From the NCBI RefSeq assembly GCF_016908015.1, contig NZ_JAFBDB010000002.1, positions 716,055-780,054 of the forward strand: a stretch of 64,000 nt of DNA, given 5' to 3'. A program made the translations under genes and the position numbers. The stretch is from Clostridium pascui. Lineage in GTDB: Bacteria > Bacillota > Clostridia > Clostridiales > Clostridiaceae. The first letter of the stretch is position 1. Each line of letters opens with the position of its first letter. Of this stretch, positions 26,775 to 35,217 are shown one piece after another. Under the pieces are notes generated by a model, which did no database searches, had not been told where the DNA came from, and was given only the letters and a program-made list of their open reading frames with translations.

Positions 26775-28187
26775 ATGGGAATTATTAAATCATTGAACGG
26801 TATATTTTGGGGATGGTTAGTTGCTGGAATATTGTTAAGTACAGGTGTTTTTTATACAATTCTACTTAAATTCCCTCAAGTAAGGCATTTTAAGCAGCTT
26901 TTTACAAACATTATTGATGGAATGAAAAAGAAAGATGGAGTATCTGGTTTTGGTGCTCTATGTGCAGCAGTAGGTGGACAAGTTGGAACCGGTAGTTTAG
27001 TTGGAGTTGCAACAGCTCTTGCATCGGGAGGACCTGGAGCGATATTTTGGATGTGGGTAACTGCCATTTTAGGGATGCCAATTAACTTTGGTGAAGCAGT
27101 TTTAGGACAAATATTCCGTGTGAAGAATAAGGACGGGACCTTTCGTGGTGGTCCGGCCTATTATATGGAAAAGGGGTTTAAAAGTAAGTTATTAGCAACT
27201 TTATTTTCTATTTCGCTTATTTTAGGAATTGGATTTAATTATGTAATGATACAAAGTAATTCAATTTCCAATGCAGTAACAGGAGTTATAGATATTAATC
27301 CTGCTTTTGCGGGAATAGCCCTTGTAATTCTTGTTTCTATGGTAATATTTGGTGGAGTTAAACGACTTGCTGGTTTCTCGAGTTACGTTGTTCCATTTAT
27401 GGCTTTGGTGTATATTTTAATTGCCGTTTTTATTGTTATTACCAATTTTAATATGTTACTATCAGTTTTTGCTTTGATATTTAAATCAGCTTTCAACTTC
27501 AATGCAGCAGCAGGAGGAGTTGCTGGATATACCATAAAAGAGGCTTTCAGATTTGGAGTAGCAAGGGGCTTATTTTCAAATGATGCTGGAAATGGTACAA
27601 CACCAAGCATGCATGCATCAGCTAACGTAAAACATCCAGTAAATCAAGGATTTGCTGCTATGTTAGGAGTGTTTCTTACAACAATGATTGTTTGCAGCTG
27701 TACCGCATTTGTTATTTTATTTACTGGAGCATTGGATACTGGCGCTACTGGAATTGCTTTAACCCAAGCTGCATTTGGAAGAGGAATTCCGTTTGGGAAT
27801 ATGGTTGTATTTGCCGCTATGTTTTTGTTTGGATTTACTACCTTATTAGCAGATATCTATTATGGTGAGGTAAATTTAAGATGGTTATTTCCTAAGATTG
27901 GTGATAAGTTGATAACACCTTACAGAATACTCAGTTGTGGCGTTATTCTTGTAGGAGCCATTGCACCTGTTACATCTCTTTGGGAGTTGGCTGACTTCTT
28001 CGGAGCACTCATGGTATTCTTTAATGTAATTGCATTGATTGGATTATCAAAGCATGTAAAGAGGGTTTATATGGATTACAAAGATCAAAAGAAGAATGGA
28101 ATTGAAGAACCAGTTTGGGATTATGAGGATTTCATAAAAGAAAGCGAAGAAACGACTAGAAGTCATGAAAAAAATATCAAAGGCTAG
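26775..28187 (+). CDS. Sodium:amino acid symporter, AGCS family (second paralog)
   Basis: 470 residues with about 11 transmembrane helices. AGCS motifs are QVGTGSLVGVATALASGGPG, FWMWVTAILGMP, GGPAYYMEKG and GVARGLFSNDAGNGTTPSMHA. Unlike the 20372 paralog it lacks a glycine riboswitch and sits in the dpaL operon. Its substrate is therefore probably the amino acid, or amide precursor, degraded by the cluster. TAGGAGG precedes the ATG. The C-terminal tail is charged and cytoplasmic. Confidence 0.92.
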   Translation: MGIIKSLNGIFWGWLVAGILLSTGVFYTILLKFPQVRHFKQLFTNIIDGMKKKDGVSGFGALCAAVGGQVGTGSLVGVATALASGGPGAIFWMWVTAILGMPINFGEAVLGQIFRVKNKDGTFRGGPAYYMEKGFKSKLLATLFSISLILGIGFNYVMIQSNSISNAVTGVIDINPAFAGIALVILVSMVIFGGVKRLAGFSSYVVPFMALVYILIAVFIVITNFNMLLSVFALIFKSAFNFNAAAGGVAGYTIKEAFRFGVARGLFSNDAGNGTTPSMHASANVKHPVNQGFAAMLGVFLTTMIVCSCTAFVILFTGALDTGATGIALTQAAFGRGIPFGNMVVFAAMFLFGFTTLLADIYYGEVNLRWLFPKIGDKLITPYRILSCGVILVGAIAPVTSLWELADFFGALMVFFNVIALIGLSKHVKRVYMDYKDQKKNGIEEPVWDYEDFIKESEETTRSHEKNIKG

Positions 28188-28279
28188 ATACCATAAAATC
28201 AGACAATTTAATCTATGGTCTAACAAATTTATTAACCTAGTTATTTACAATATATTTTACATTTTAGGGGGAAATAAAC

Positions 28280-29527
28280 ATGAATACTAAATTAAATTTA
28301 TCAATTAATTCTGAGCGCTTACTTAACCGGATTCAACAACTTGGTAAAACTGGTAGGGGCAATGACAATAAACTATCGAGAGTAGCTGCTTCAGATGCAG
28401 ATAAAGCTGGACGTGACCAATTAGTTACTTGGATTAAGGAGGCCGGATTAGAAGTAGAAATCGACAAAATCGGTAATATCTTTGGTATTTGGTATAGTAC
28501 CCAAAATAGAAATGAAGCACCAATTTTGCTAGGTTCCCACATCGACACAGTTATTAATGCCGGTATTTACGACGGATGCTATGGAGTTATTGCTGGTCTT
28601 GAAGTAATAAAGACTTTACAGGAGGCAGGCTTTGTTCCAACTCGTCCGATTGCAGTAGCAGCATTCACTAATGAAGAAGGTGTTAGATATGCACCTGATA
28701 TGATGGGCTCCCTTGTATTTGCGGGTGGGCTATCAGTTGATGAGGCTCTTGCAACAGTAGGTATCGATGGCACAATATTGGGCGAAGAGCTTAAACGTAT
28801 TGGATATGCTGGAACGAAGGAACCTGGCTTTTTAAAACCACAATCTTACATTGAGCTTCATGTAGAACAAGGTCCAATTCTTGATAAAGTTGGCACCCCA
28901 ATTGGTGCTGTTGAGGATCTTCAAGGTATTTCCTGGCAGCGCGTTACCATTGAAGGTGTTGCAAATCATGCTGGTACTACACCAACTGATATGCGACGTG
29001 ATGCAGGACTTGCGGCGGCAAGGGTGATAACATATTTACGCGATCGTGCTAACGCTTCCAATGGGAAAACTGTTGCGACAGTTGGAACTATTGAATTTAA
29101 GCCCAATGCTGTTAATGTCATTCCATCTTTAGCAACATTTACAGTTGATTTGCGTAATCCAAATGAGAAAAAATTGCAAGAGGAAGAGCAAGCACTTGCG
29201 AACTACCTCAAAGAATTAGCGGCATTAGAAAAAGTATCAATTAATTCTGAACAATTAGTACGCTTTCAGCCAGTTACTTTCGATGAGAATATTGTTAGGT
29301 TAGTAGAGGAGGTTGCTAGTGAACATGGACTCCAATCAAGACGAATGACGTCTGGTGCAGGACAAGATGCTCAAATGATTGCTCGTGTTTGCCCTTCAGC
29401 TATGATTTTCGTTCCAAGCGTTGATGGAATAAGTCATAACCCTAAAGAGTTCACAGCAGAACCTGATTTAGTGGCTGGAGCCAACGTGTTACTGGATTTA
29501 GTTGCTAAACTCACAGAGGCTGAGTAA
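28280..29527 (+). CDS. M20 amidase of the N-carbamoyl-L-amino acid hydrolase / allantoate amidohydrolase family
   Basis: 415 residues. Binuclear-metal hydrolase of the HyuC/AllC type. Metal ligands are visible in LLGSHIDTVINAGIYDGCYG, TNEEGVRYAPDMMGS, ELHVEQGPILD and the C-terminal GISHNPKE. The dimerisation domain has GVANHAGTTPTDMRRDAG. It cleaves carbamoyl or similar amides from amino acids; the exact substrate cannot be read from sequence. Codon use is clearly unlike its neighbours: arginine is mostly CGT/CGC/CGA rather than AGA, and it is visibly richer in G and C. This suggests recent acquisition, perhaps from a Bacillus-like source. Confidence 0.88.
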   Translation: MNTKLNLSINSERLLNRIQQLGKTGRGNDNKLSRVAASDADKAGRDQLVTWIKEAGLEVEIDKIGNIFGIWYSTQNRNEAPILLGSHIDTVINAGIYDGCYGVIAGLEVIKTLQEAGFVPTRPIAVAAFTNEEGVRYAPDMMGSLVFAGGLSVDEALATVGIDGTILGEELKRIGYAGTKEPGFLKPQSYIELHVEQGPILDKVGTPIGAVEDLQGISWQRVTIEGVANHAGTTPTDMRRDAGLAAARVITYLRDRANASNGKTVATVGTIEFKPNAVNVIPSLATFTVDLRNPNEKKLQEEEQALANYLKELAALEKVSINSEQLVRFQPVTFDENIVRLVEEVASEHGLQSRRMTSGAGQDAQMIARVCPSAMIFVPSVDGISHNPKEFTAEPDLVAGANVLLDLVAKLTEAE

Positions 29528-29541
29528 ATTTCTGTTAGTAA

Positions 29542-29573
29542 GCTTTAGGTGGAGCTAAAACTCCATCTAAAGC
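29542..29573 (+). other. Intercistronic hairpin
   Basis: GCTTTAGGTGGAG (29542-29554) pairs with CTCCATCTAAAGC (29561-29573), with one wobble. No T tract follows, so it is more likely a processing or mRNA-stabilising hairpin between the two M20 genes than a terminator. Confidence 0.5.
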
Positions 29574-29607
29574 TAAAAGTTTGTCTATATATAATGGAGG
29601 AAAATAT

Positions 29608-30771
29608 ATGAGAAATATTGATTTTAAAAACCAACTTAATGAGTGGAGGCACTATTTGCATATGCATCCTGAAAGTGCTTTTGAAGAAAGGAACACTTCT
29701 GAGTATTTAGCCAAAGCATTGACAGATATGGGACTGGAGGTTCATAAAAATATTGGAGAGACTGGTATTGTAGCAAATCTTACAATCGGGGATGGAAAAG
29801 GCATTATTGGTCTTAGAGCTGATATGGATGCTATTAACCTTACTGAAAAAGGACAACATCTATATAGTTCTCAAAATCCAGGGAAAATGCATGCATGCGG
29901 ACATGACGGACATATGACTACACTGTTAGGAGCTGCTAAATTACTTTCTGAGAGGAAGAACTTTAACGGTACGGTAAGATTTATTTTTCAACCAGCGGAA
30001 GAACCGGGTAAAGGTGCAATGGCTATGATGGATGACAAGTTATTTGAGCGTTTTCCTGTAGATGAAATTTACGGAATGCATAATATGCCACAATTACCTG
30101 CAGGAACAATATGGACCAAAGTAGGCGGAATTATGGCAAGTGAAGATAACTTTGTAATTCGTATTAAAGGAAAGGGGGCACACGCATCTGCTCCTCACAT
30201 AGGAGTTGACCCACTTGTAATTGCAGCTGAAATTATTCTTGCACTACAAACTATAGTTTCACGTAACGTTAATCCAATTGACACGGCTGTTGTTTCCTGC
30301 ACGGAAATTCATACAGATGGAATTAGAAACGCTATTCCTACTAATGTTGAAATTAAAGGAGATACTAGAAGCTTCACACCTGAAGTTCAAAAACTGATTG
30401 AAGATAGAATGAAAAGAATTTGTGAAGGTATATGTGATTTTTATGGGGCAGAATGTCAATTTGAATACACTCATGAATTTTCACCTACTCTTAATTGGGA
30501 AAAATGTACTGAAATTGCTGCACAAGCGGCAAGAAATATCGTTGGAGATGAAAATGTAAATGCAAACTGTGATCCAATGATGAGTTCAGAAGATTTTGGC
30601 ACATTCTTACAGAGGATACCAGGCTGTCTTGTATTTCTAGGGGGTGCAAACAGTGATAATAAAAATGACGTCATTCCTTTGCATAATTCTCTTTATGATT
30701 ATAACGACTCAATATTAGAAACTGGTGCAGAATTTTTTGCAGAGATAGTTAGAATTCGCCTTTCTAAATAG
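29608..30771 (+). CDS. M20D family amidohydrolase (N-acyl-L-amino acid amidohydrolase / hippurate hydrolase type)
   Basis: 387 residues. The family signature MHACGHDGHMTTLLGAAKLL is present, as are FIFQPAEEPGKGAMAM, YGMHNMPQLPAGTI, KGKGAHASAPHIGVDPL and SSEDFGTFLQRIPG. It hydrolyses N-acylated amino acids to the free amino acid. ATG at 29608 is chosen (GGAGG at 8 nt) over a TTG at 29581. Last gene of the ridA-dpaL cluster. Together with the preceding M20 enzyme it suggests that the operon handles N-substituted forms of the amino acid deaminated by DpaL. Confidence 0.92.
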   Translation: MRNIDFKNQLNEWRHYLHMHPESAFEERNTSEYLAKALTDMGLEVHKNIGETGIVANLTIGDGKGIIGLRADMDAINLTEKGQHLYSSQNPGKMHACGHDGHMTTLLGAAKLLSERKNFNGTVRFIFQPAEEPGKGAMAMMDDKLFERFPVDEIYGMHNMPQLPAGTIWTKVGGIMASEDNFVIRIKGKGAHASAPHIGVDPLVIAAEIILALQTIVSRNVNPIDTAVVSCTEIHTDGIRNAIPTNVEIKGDTRSFTPEVQKLIEDRMKRICEGICDFYGAECQFEYTHEFSPTLNWEKCTEIAAQAARNIVGDENVNANCDPMMSSEDFGTFLQRIPGCLVFLGGANSDNKNDVIPLHNSLYDYNDSILETGAEFFAEIVRIRLSK

Positions 30772-30855
30772 TATGTAATATTTCAACTCAGGTTTATAAG
30801 TGCTTAAATTGGATTCTGAAAAGAATAGTTAGACCTCAATAATATTAGGTTTTTT

Positions 30856-30899
30856 AGGCCAGGATACAATTTTTATCTAGTGTAATTGTGTCCTGACCT
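30856..30899 (+). terminator. Terminator-like hairpin after the M20D gene
   Basis: AGGCCAGGATACAATT (30856-30871) pairs with AATTGTGTCCTGACCT (30884-30899) over 16 positions, including wobbles. It lies between convergent genes. The following sequence is AT-rich without a clean T run. Confidence 0.5.
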
Positions 30900-31006
30900 C
30901 ATTAAATTATTATTTTAAATGTTATAGAATTTATAAGTTTTTATATTTAAAAGTTTATCAATAGAATAATATAATTGGAGAATAGAGAATAGCTATTCTA
31001 GATTTC

Positions 31007-31762
31007 TTAAATAACTTCTCCATCTGTTGAAATTATAACTTCTCTGTATGGTACTATTACCCCTGATTTTAACATTGCGTTTTTTACAGCAGATACAATT
31101 CCACTACAGCATGGTACTTCCATTCTAACTACAGTGATGCTTTTTATGTCATTGTTCTTAAGCATATCAGCTAATTTTTCTTCATAATACTTGTTATCGT
31201 CAAGTTTTGGGCATCCTATTACTGTAATATGGTCTTTTATAAAATCTTCATGAAAGTTTTTATAAGCATAAGCTGTACAATCAGCAGCAACTAAAAGGTT
31301 AGCTCCATTTAAGTAAGGGGCTTTACTGTTTACTAGGTTTAATTGTACAGGCCATTGTCTAAGTTCTGAGTTTGAACTAGAATGTAAGTTTTCAGCCATC
31401 TGCATAGGAAGGGCCTTTGGCTTTTGAACCTTAGGTTGTCTTTGTATAAGTTTTGCAGCACTTCCAGGGCATCCGCATGGCATATCAGGAATTAAAGCTT
31501 TCTTTGCTTCTTCAGCAGCTTTTTTTTCAGCTATTTTTTGTTTAACAAGTTCATCATCATATTCCTTAGCTTCTCTTTCAATTATTTCAATTGCATCCGT
31601 TGGACACTCTGGAAGACAGTCTCCAAGTCCATCACAGTATTCATCGCTTATAAGTTTAGCCTTTCCGTTTATAAGTTCAATTGCACCTTCGTGGCAAGCC
31701 TTTACACATAATCCGCATCCATTACATTTATCCTCATGTATATGAACTATTTTTCTCTTCAT
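31007..31762 (-). CDS. 4Fe-4S ferredoxin-domain protein, divergent from a Crp/Fnr regulator
   Basis: 251 residues. The N-terminal half has a classical cluster motif CNGCGLCVKAC (13-23) and a second cysteine set, CDGLGDCLPECP. A charged helix and a further CGCPGSAAKL motif (near 97) follow. The C-terminal part has conserved YLNGANLLVAADCTAYAY, VIGCPKLDDNKYYEEKL and EVPCCSGIV blocks, including extra cysteines that may bind another cluster. Proteins of this kind are often encoded next to hybrid-cluster-protein genes and HcpR-like regulators. No hcp gene is in the window, so a redox or nitrosative-stress role is only inferred. A truncated relic of a paralog lies at 23797. Confidence 0.75.
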   Translation of the reverse strand: MKRKIVHIHEDKCNGCGLCVKACHEGAIELINGKAKLISDEYCDGLGDCLPECPTDAIEIIEREAKEYDDELVKQKIAEKKAAEEAKKALIPDMPCGCPGSAAKLIQRQPKVQKPKALPMQMAENLHSSSNSELRQWPVQLNLVNSKAPYLNGANLLVAADCTAYAYKNFHEDFIKDHITVIGCPKLDDNKYYEEKLADMLKNNDIKSITVVRMEVPCCSGIVSAVKNAMLKSGVIVPYREVIISTDGEVI

Positions 31763-31939
31763 AGTATGATCCTCCTAATTTTTATATTTATTTAAATTCA
31801 TATAAAATTAATATCGTTTTAATCTTAGATATTCTGTTTTCAATTGATTTCATAAATTTATTATATTAAAATTAGAATTATAAATCCGTAACACATGAAA
31901 CCAAGTTAAAATTTAGTAGATATTTTAGGAGAGAATAAC

Positions 31940-32620
31940 ATGAAGCAAGTATTATCAGTACTTAGACAATGTATATTATTTAAAAATTTGAATGGAGAAC
32001 AATTAGAAAATATATTAGATAAAAACACATTTAAGATTAGCAGTTATAATAAAGGTGATGTAATAGCTATTGAGGGAGATGACTGTAATAGTATAGGAAT
32101 AGTAATAAAAGGTAAAGTTGAAATTAGTAGACTATTTGCATCCGGCAAAACTGTAACTATGGACAGACTTCAACCAAATAGAATATTTGGAGAAGCTATA
32201 ATATTTTCTAATTTTCACAAGTATCCAGCTACTATAACTTCAACAGAAAAAAGTGAAGTGCTTTTTATATTTAAGGAACAATTGCTTAAAATATGTAGTG
32301 AAAATAATATAGTTTTAAATAGTTTTATGAGCTTATTATCTAACAAGATACTTATGCTTAATAAGAAAGTCAAAGTGTTATCTTATAAAAATATAAGGCA
32401 AAGAATTGCAAGTTTTATATTAGAGGAATATAGAAAGCAAAATAGCCTTCATATTAAGTTAAAAGTAAATAGGAAAGAAATGTCTGAAGAACTTGGAATT
32501 CCTCGGCCATCACTTTCAAGGGAAATGATGAATATGAAGGATGAAGGAATAATCGATTATGATAAAAATTCTATTACTATAAATGATTTAGAGGTTTTAG
32601 AAGAATGTTTAGTAGAATAA
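31940..32620 (+). CDS. Crp/Fnr family transcriptional regulator
   Basis: 226 residues. An N-terminal cyclic-nucleotide-binding-like beta-roll spans about 15-120 (GDVIAIEGDDCNSIGIVIKGKVEIS, seen as GDVIAIEGDDCNS and IVIKGKVEIS). A long C helix follows. The C-terminal winged HTH spans about 145-215, with VNRKEMSEELGIPRPSLSRE. It lacks the N-terminal cysteine set of oxygen-sensing FNR, and the cAMP-contact residues are not conserved. It may bind haem or another ligand, as HcpR-type members do. It is divergent from the ferredoxin-like gene, which is its most likely target. Confidence 0.88.
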   Translation: MKQVLSVLRQCILFKNLNGEQLENILDKNTFKISSYNKGDVIAIEGDDCNSIGIVIKGKVEISRLFASGKTVTMDRLQPNRIFGEAIIFSNFHKYPATITSTEKSEVLFIFKEQLLKICSENNIVLNSFMSLLSNKILMLNKKVKVLSYKNIRQRIASFILEEYRKQNSLHIKLKVNRKEMSEELGIPRPSLSREMMNMKDEGIIDYDKNSITINDLEVLEECLVE

Positions 32621-32717
32621 GAATTAGAGTCAATTCCATCCTTAAGGGAAGTATTTTGTTTTTCATGCTGCACTTTTGTATGTAAAGATTTATTGAAGTA
32701 TATAAGGAGTAATAGGA

Positions 32718-33290
32718 ATGAAAATGGGTATAAAGATAGGTATAAGCATAGTTTTATTAATTATGATTTTTGTTGTGAGTATTGGTATACAAATTTATAA
32801 GTTTGGAAAGTTTTCTAAGGCTGAGAAGTCTGATTGCGTAATAGTACTTGGATGCAGTGTTTATGGAGAAACCCCAAGCCCAGTTTTAGTAAGCAGAACG
32901 GAAGAAGCTTTTAGATTATATAAGGAAGGATATGCAAATTATATAATTGCATCAGGAGGAATGGGAGATGGAGAAGAAATTTCAGAAGCTGAAGCGATAA
33001 AAAGACACTTAATAGGGCTTGGAATGGATGAAAAGTACATAATAAAAGAAGATAAGTCAACTAGTACCATGGAGAACTTAAAGAACTCTAAGGAAATAAT
33101 GCAAGAGAGGGACCTTAATTCTGCTATAGTAGTATCCAATAAATATCATCTAAAGAGAGCCTCACTTATGGCAAAACGAGTAGGAATTCATGCAAGTTTT
33201 TCTGGAGTATTTGTAAAGGACTATATCAATCATGAACGTTATGGATTTATTAGGGAAATACCAGCACTTATTAAGTTTTACTTAACCTAA
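32718..33290 (+). CDS. YdcF/SanA-like (DUF218) membrane-anchored protein
   Basis: 190 residues. One N-terminal transmembrane helix (about 5-25) is followed by a DUF218 domain. Family motifs are DCVIVLGCSVYGETPSPVL, YIIASGGMGDGEEISEAEAI and STMENLKNSKEIM, then VVSNKYHLKRA. Relatives influence envelope integrity and vancomycin sensitivity in enterobacteria (SanA), but the biochemical activity is unsettled. AAGGAG precedes the ATG. The long-hairpin repeat copy B begins right after its stop. Confidence 0.88.
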   Translation: MKMGIKIGISIVLLIMIFVVSIGIQIYKFGKFSKAEKSDCVIVLGCSVYGETPSPVLVSRTEEAFRLYKEGYANYIIASGGMGDGEEISEAEAIKRHLIGLGMDEKYIIKEDKSTSTMENLKNSKEIMQERDLNSAIVVSNKYHLKRASLMAKRVGIHASFSGVFVKDYINHERYGFIREIPALIKFYLT

Positions 33291-33297
33291 AAGGATA

Positions 33298-33537
33298 TTA
33301 CGACATATTTAATGTTGAACCTATCGTATGATATTTGCATTTAAGAAGGCGCTCACTACGTAAAGAAGCTCTAATATTTATGAATTTAAATCACCTAAAC
33401 TTTTTAAACTCGCTGTCGCTCAGACAGTAAAAAGTTCTTTACGGTGTTTTAAATTCGTAAATAAAGAACTTCTAATTCCTTGTTCAAAGCCTTCTACAAT
33501 GCAAATCAAATACTAAATTCAACATTAAAATGTCTTC
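33298..33537 (+). repeat. Long-hairpin intergenic repeat, copy B
   Basis: Homologous along its length to copy A (23473-23711) and likewise directly after a stop codon. Paired segments: GACAT with ATGTC and AATGTTGAA (33311-33319) with TTCAACATT (33518-33526); ATTTGCATT (33333) with AATGCAAAT (33498); GAAGGC (33345) with GCCTTC (33489); TTTATGAATTTAAA (33377) with TTTAAATTCGTAAA (33448); AACTTTTTA with TAAAAAGTT. The loop arm reads CTGTCGCTCAGACAG. Compared with copy A, GAAAGC/GCTTTC became GAAGGC/GCCTTC, and a C-G pair became A-T. Both are compensatory changes that preserve the stem. Confidence 0.85.
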
Positions 33538-33856
33538 ATGCACACTGCCGAAGGAAGAAATTTCGCTTTGGCAAAATTTCTTTTCAATCACCACTTATCA
33601 AAGGGCTGGTAAGCCCGCAGACTGATAGGTCGTACGATATTAAGCATTCTATTTTTATCAGAAATCTTTTGTTGTACTACCTTATCTTTAACTTGTAAAT
33701 TTTTTTATTTATTTAGTGTAAGTGCTTGTAACATTAAGGACTTCCGCCCTAAAAACCGTGGTAATATTTCTAGAAGTAGGCATATTCTAAATTCCTTAAG
33801 TATAAATATATATTAGTATAAAATATACGAATGTACAAAAAGAGGTGGAGGGGTTA
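33538..33856. other. Non-coding region with further hairpins and repeat fragment D2
   Basis: Holds the hairpins GAAATTT/AAATTTC (33557-33580) and GGGCT/AGCCC (near 33603-33616). On the minus strand, segment 33641-33700 is similar to 51753-51816 (shared AAGTTAAAGATAAGGTA, then ACAA and GATAAAAA-TAGAAT). No credible gene was found; the short plus-strand frame here consists of repeat sequence. Confidence 0.5.
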
Positions 33857-33859
33857 ATG

Positions 33860-34105
33860 ATGGAGAAGTTATATTATTGTAAGGATTGCAAAAGAATATT
33901 AAAGGATTCAGAGGAATGTGAGTACTGCAATAGCAATAATTTAAAAGAGCTTACTCACGGAGCACCAGTAAATATCATGGGAAGCAAATTAAAAGGTAAG
34001 GTATTAAAAATCAAAAATGATTTAGTAAAGCTTTTAATAAGAGATGAAAATAATCAAACATATATTAAAGAATATGGATTTGATAAATTAAAAAAGGTAC
34101 TTTAA
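33860..34105 (+). CDS. Small zinc-ribbon-like protein
   Basis: 81 residues. The N-terminal CKDCKRILKDSEECEYC is a rubredoxin/zinc-ribbon-like 4-Cys motif. A small beta-rich tail follows (VNIMGSKLKGKVLKIKNDLV). The function is unknown; similar small proteins are common in clostridia. ATG at 33860 or 33857 both fit GGAGGGG upstream, and I use the one with better spacing. A GTG at 33845 is less likely. Followed by a terminator shared with the convergent gene. Confidence 0.7.
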   Translation: MEKLYYCKDCKRILKDSEECEYCNSNNLKELTHGAPVNIMGSKLKGKVLKIKNDLVKLLIRDENNQTYIKEYGFDKLKKVL

Positions 34106-34183
34106 ATAATAGTGGCCAATTACTAATCTCTAAATGATTAACGAAATGAGGATAGCGATTAGTAATTAACGACTATAGATTAA

Positions 34184-34218
34184 ATAAAAAGTTGCGTGGT
34201 CAACTTTTTATTTTTTGT
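34184..34218. terminator. Bidirectional terminator
   Basis: ATAAAAAGTTG (34184-34194) pairs perfectly with CAACTTTTTAT (34201-34211). TTTTTTG follows on the plus strand, and the hairpin overlaps the stop codon region of the minus-strand gene ending at 34208. Confidence 0.8.
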
Positions 34219-34882
34219 TTTCTGCTTTAAATGGTATTAGTTTTTTTAGCATTTCGAAGGATGCTAAATTAAATTTTAACTTTTTAATTTCTTCATTATC
34301 AGTATATTCAATCACGGTACCAGCAAAGGTCTCATTATCTTCTTCATAATAACTAGTGATATTTTGTATATCTATTGCTAACGGAGTTATATACACAAAT
34401 AAGTTATCTAGGAAATAAAGCTTCTCATCTTCAATCCATACAAATACATATCTTCCATCTTTAAGCTTACCTTTTTGTAGTTGCTTATTATATGCCTTAG
34501 CTTCTTTTTTAAATCTATCAAGATAATTGGTCAAGAAAATTCTTCCGTTTTCTTTTAGAAAATCTAAAAGAGCATTATTATAAAATAAATTTTGATTTTG
34601 TTTTATATTGTTTAGAGCAACAAAAAAGGATTTTCTCATTTTAGAATTTTCATTTAAAATATCTGAAAGATTTTTATTTTTATAATTTAATTCGTGAAAG
34701 TTAAATTCCCTAAGCTCTTTATTTATTTGATTATCTAATAAATCTGAACCGCCTAAATACAATGTTACAAAAGCATCTTTAGGAATAAAGCATTTATTAA
34801 ATTCATCTTCATATTCATCAAGTAAGTTCGATAGGCCTTGAATTATTTCATCGTCAACAGTTTTCTTACCAAAAAACAACAT
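34208..34882 (-). CDS. Hypothetical protein (224 aa)
   Basis: Not recognised. The protein is soluble and rich in Lys, Asn, Glu and Phe, with no signal peptide or membrane helix. The N-terminal third is acidic (DDEIIQGLSNLLDEYEDEFNK), read here as DEIIQGLSNLLDEYEDEF. The middle is probably helical. The C-terminal 90 residues (GRYVFVWIEDEKLYFLDN, VIEYTDNEEIKKLKF) look beta-rich, like a small PH-like or ligand-binding domain. The start ATG at 34882 is preceded by AGGAGC. It is monocistronic and convergent with the zinc-ribbon gene. Confidence 0.6.
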   Translation of the reverse strand: MLFFGKKTVDDEIIQGLSNLLDEYEDEFNKCFIPKDAFVTLYLGGSDLLDNQINKELREFNFHELNYKNKNLSDILNENSKMRKSFFVALNNIKQNQNLFYNNALLDFLKENGRIFLTNYLDRFKKEAKAYNKQLQKGKLKDGRYVFVWIEDEKLYFLDNLFVYITPLAIDIQNITSYYEEDNETFAGTVIEYTDNEEIKKLKFNLASFEMLKKLIPFKAENKK

Positions 34883-35217
34883 TAAATCAGCTCCTATGTT
34901 TAATATTAGTATAATGCTTATATTATATATATTTTTAAGAAAACTTGCAATTTTTTAAAAGTAAATATAAAAGTTAAAGAACAAATAAATATTGTATAAA
35001 AGAGAGCAGTATGTGAAAAGATATCCACATTTATATAATATACAGATATTGTATAAATAAAACACAAGTTTTTCTTGATAATATGATAACTATTAAATAA
35101 AAAATATGTTATAATACGATGTAACAGTAAAAAAAATTTAGAAAATATTTGAAATTTTGCCTGTGATAGTGTAAAATATTCATAATTTATCATACTAAAG
35201 TATATGGAGGGATAAAA
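34883..35217. other. Intergenic region upstream of hisS
   Basis: 335 nt, very AT-rich. A TATAAT hexamer lies at about 35109 without a good -35 partner. No T-box (no GGTGG core, no terminator) is present, so this hisS is not T-box regulated. Nothing else was recognised. Confidence 0.4.

Noticed and set aside
31763..31939. Crp/Fnr operator in the ferredoxin-regulator divergent region
   Set aside because: Only a loose TAAC-N12-GTTA dyad near 31890 was seen; too weak to call.
33480..33698. 72-codon plus-strand reading frame
   Set aside because: It lies wholly in the hairpin repeat and adjacent repeat fragments, has no ribosome binding site and no protein-like pattern.
35109..35217. Possible T-box leader before hisS
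   Set aside because: No specifier stem, no GGTGG core and no terminator are present.
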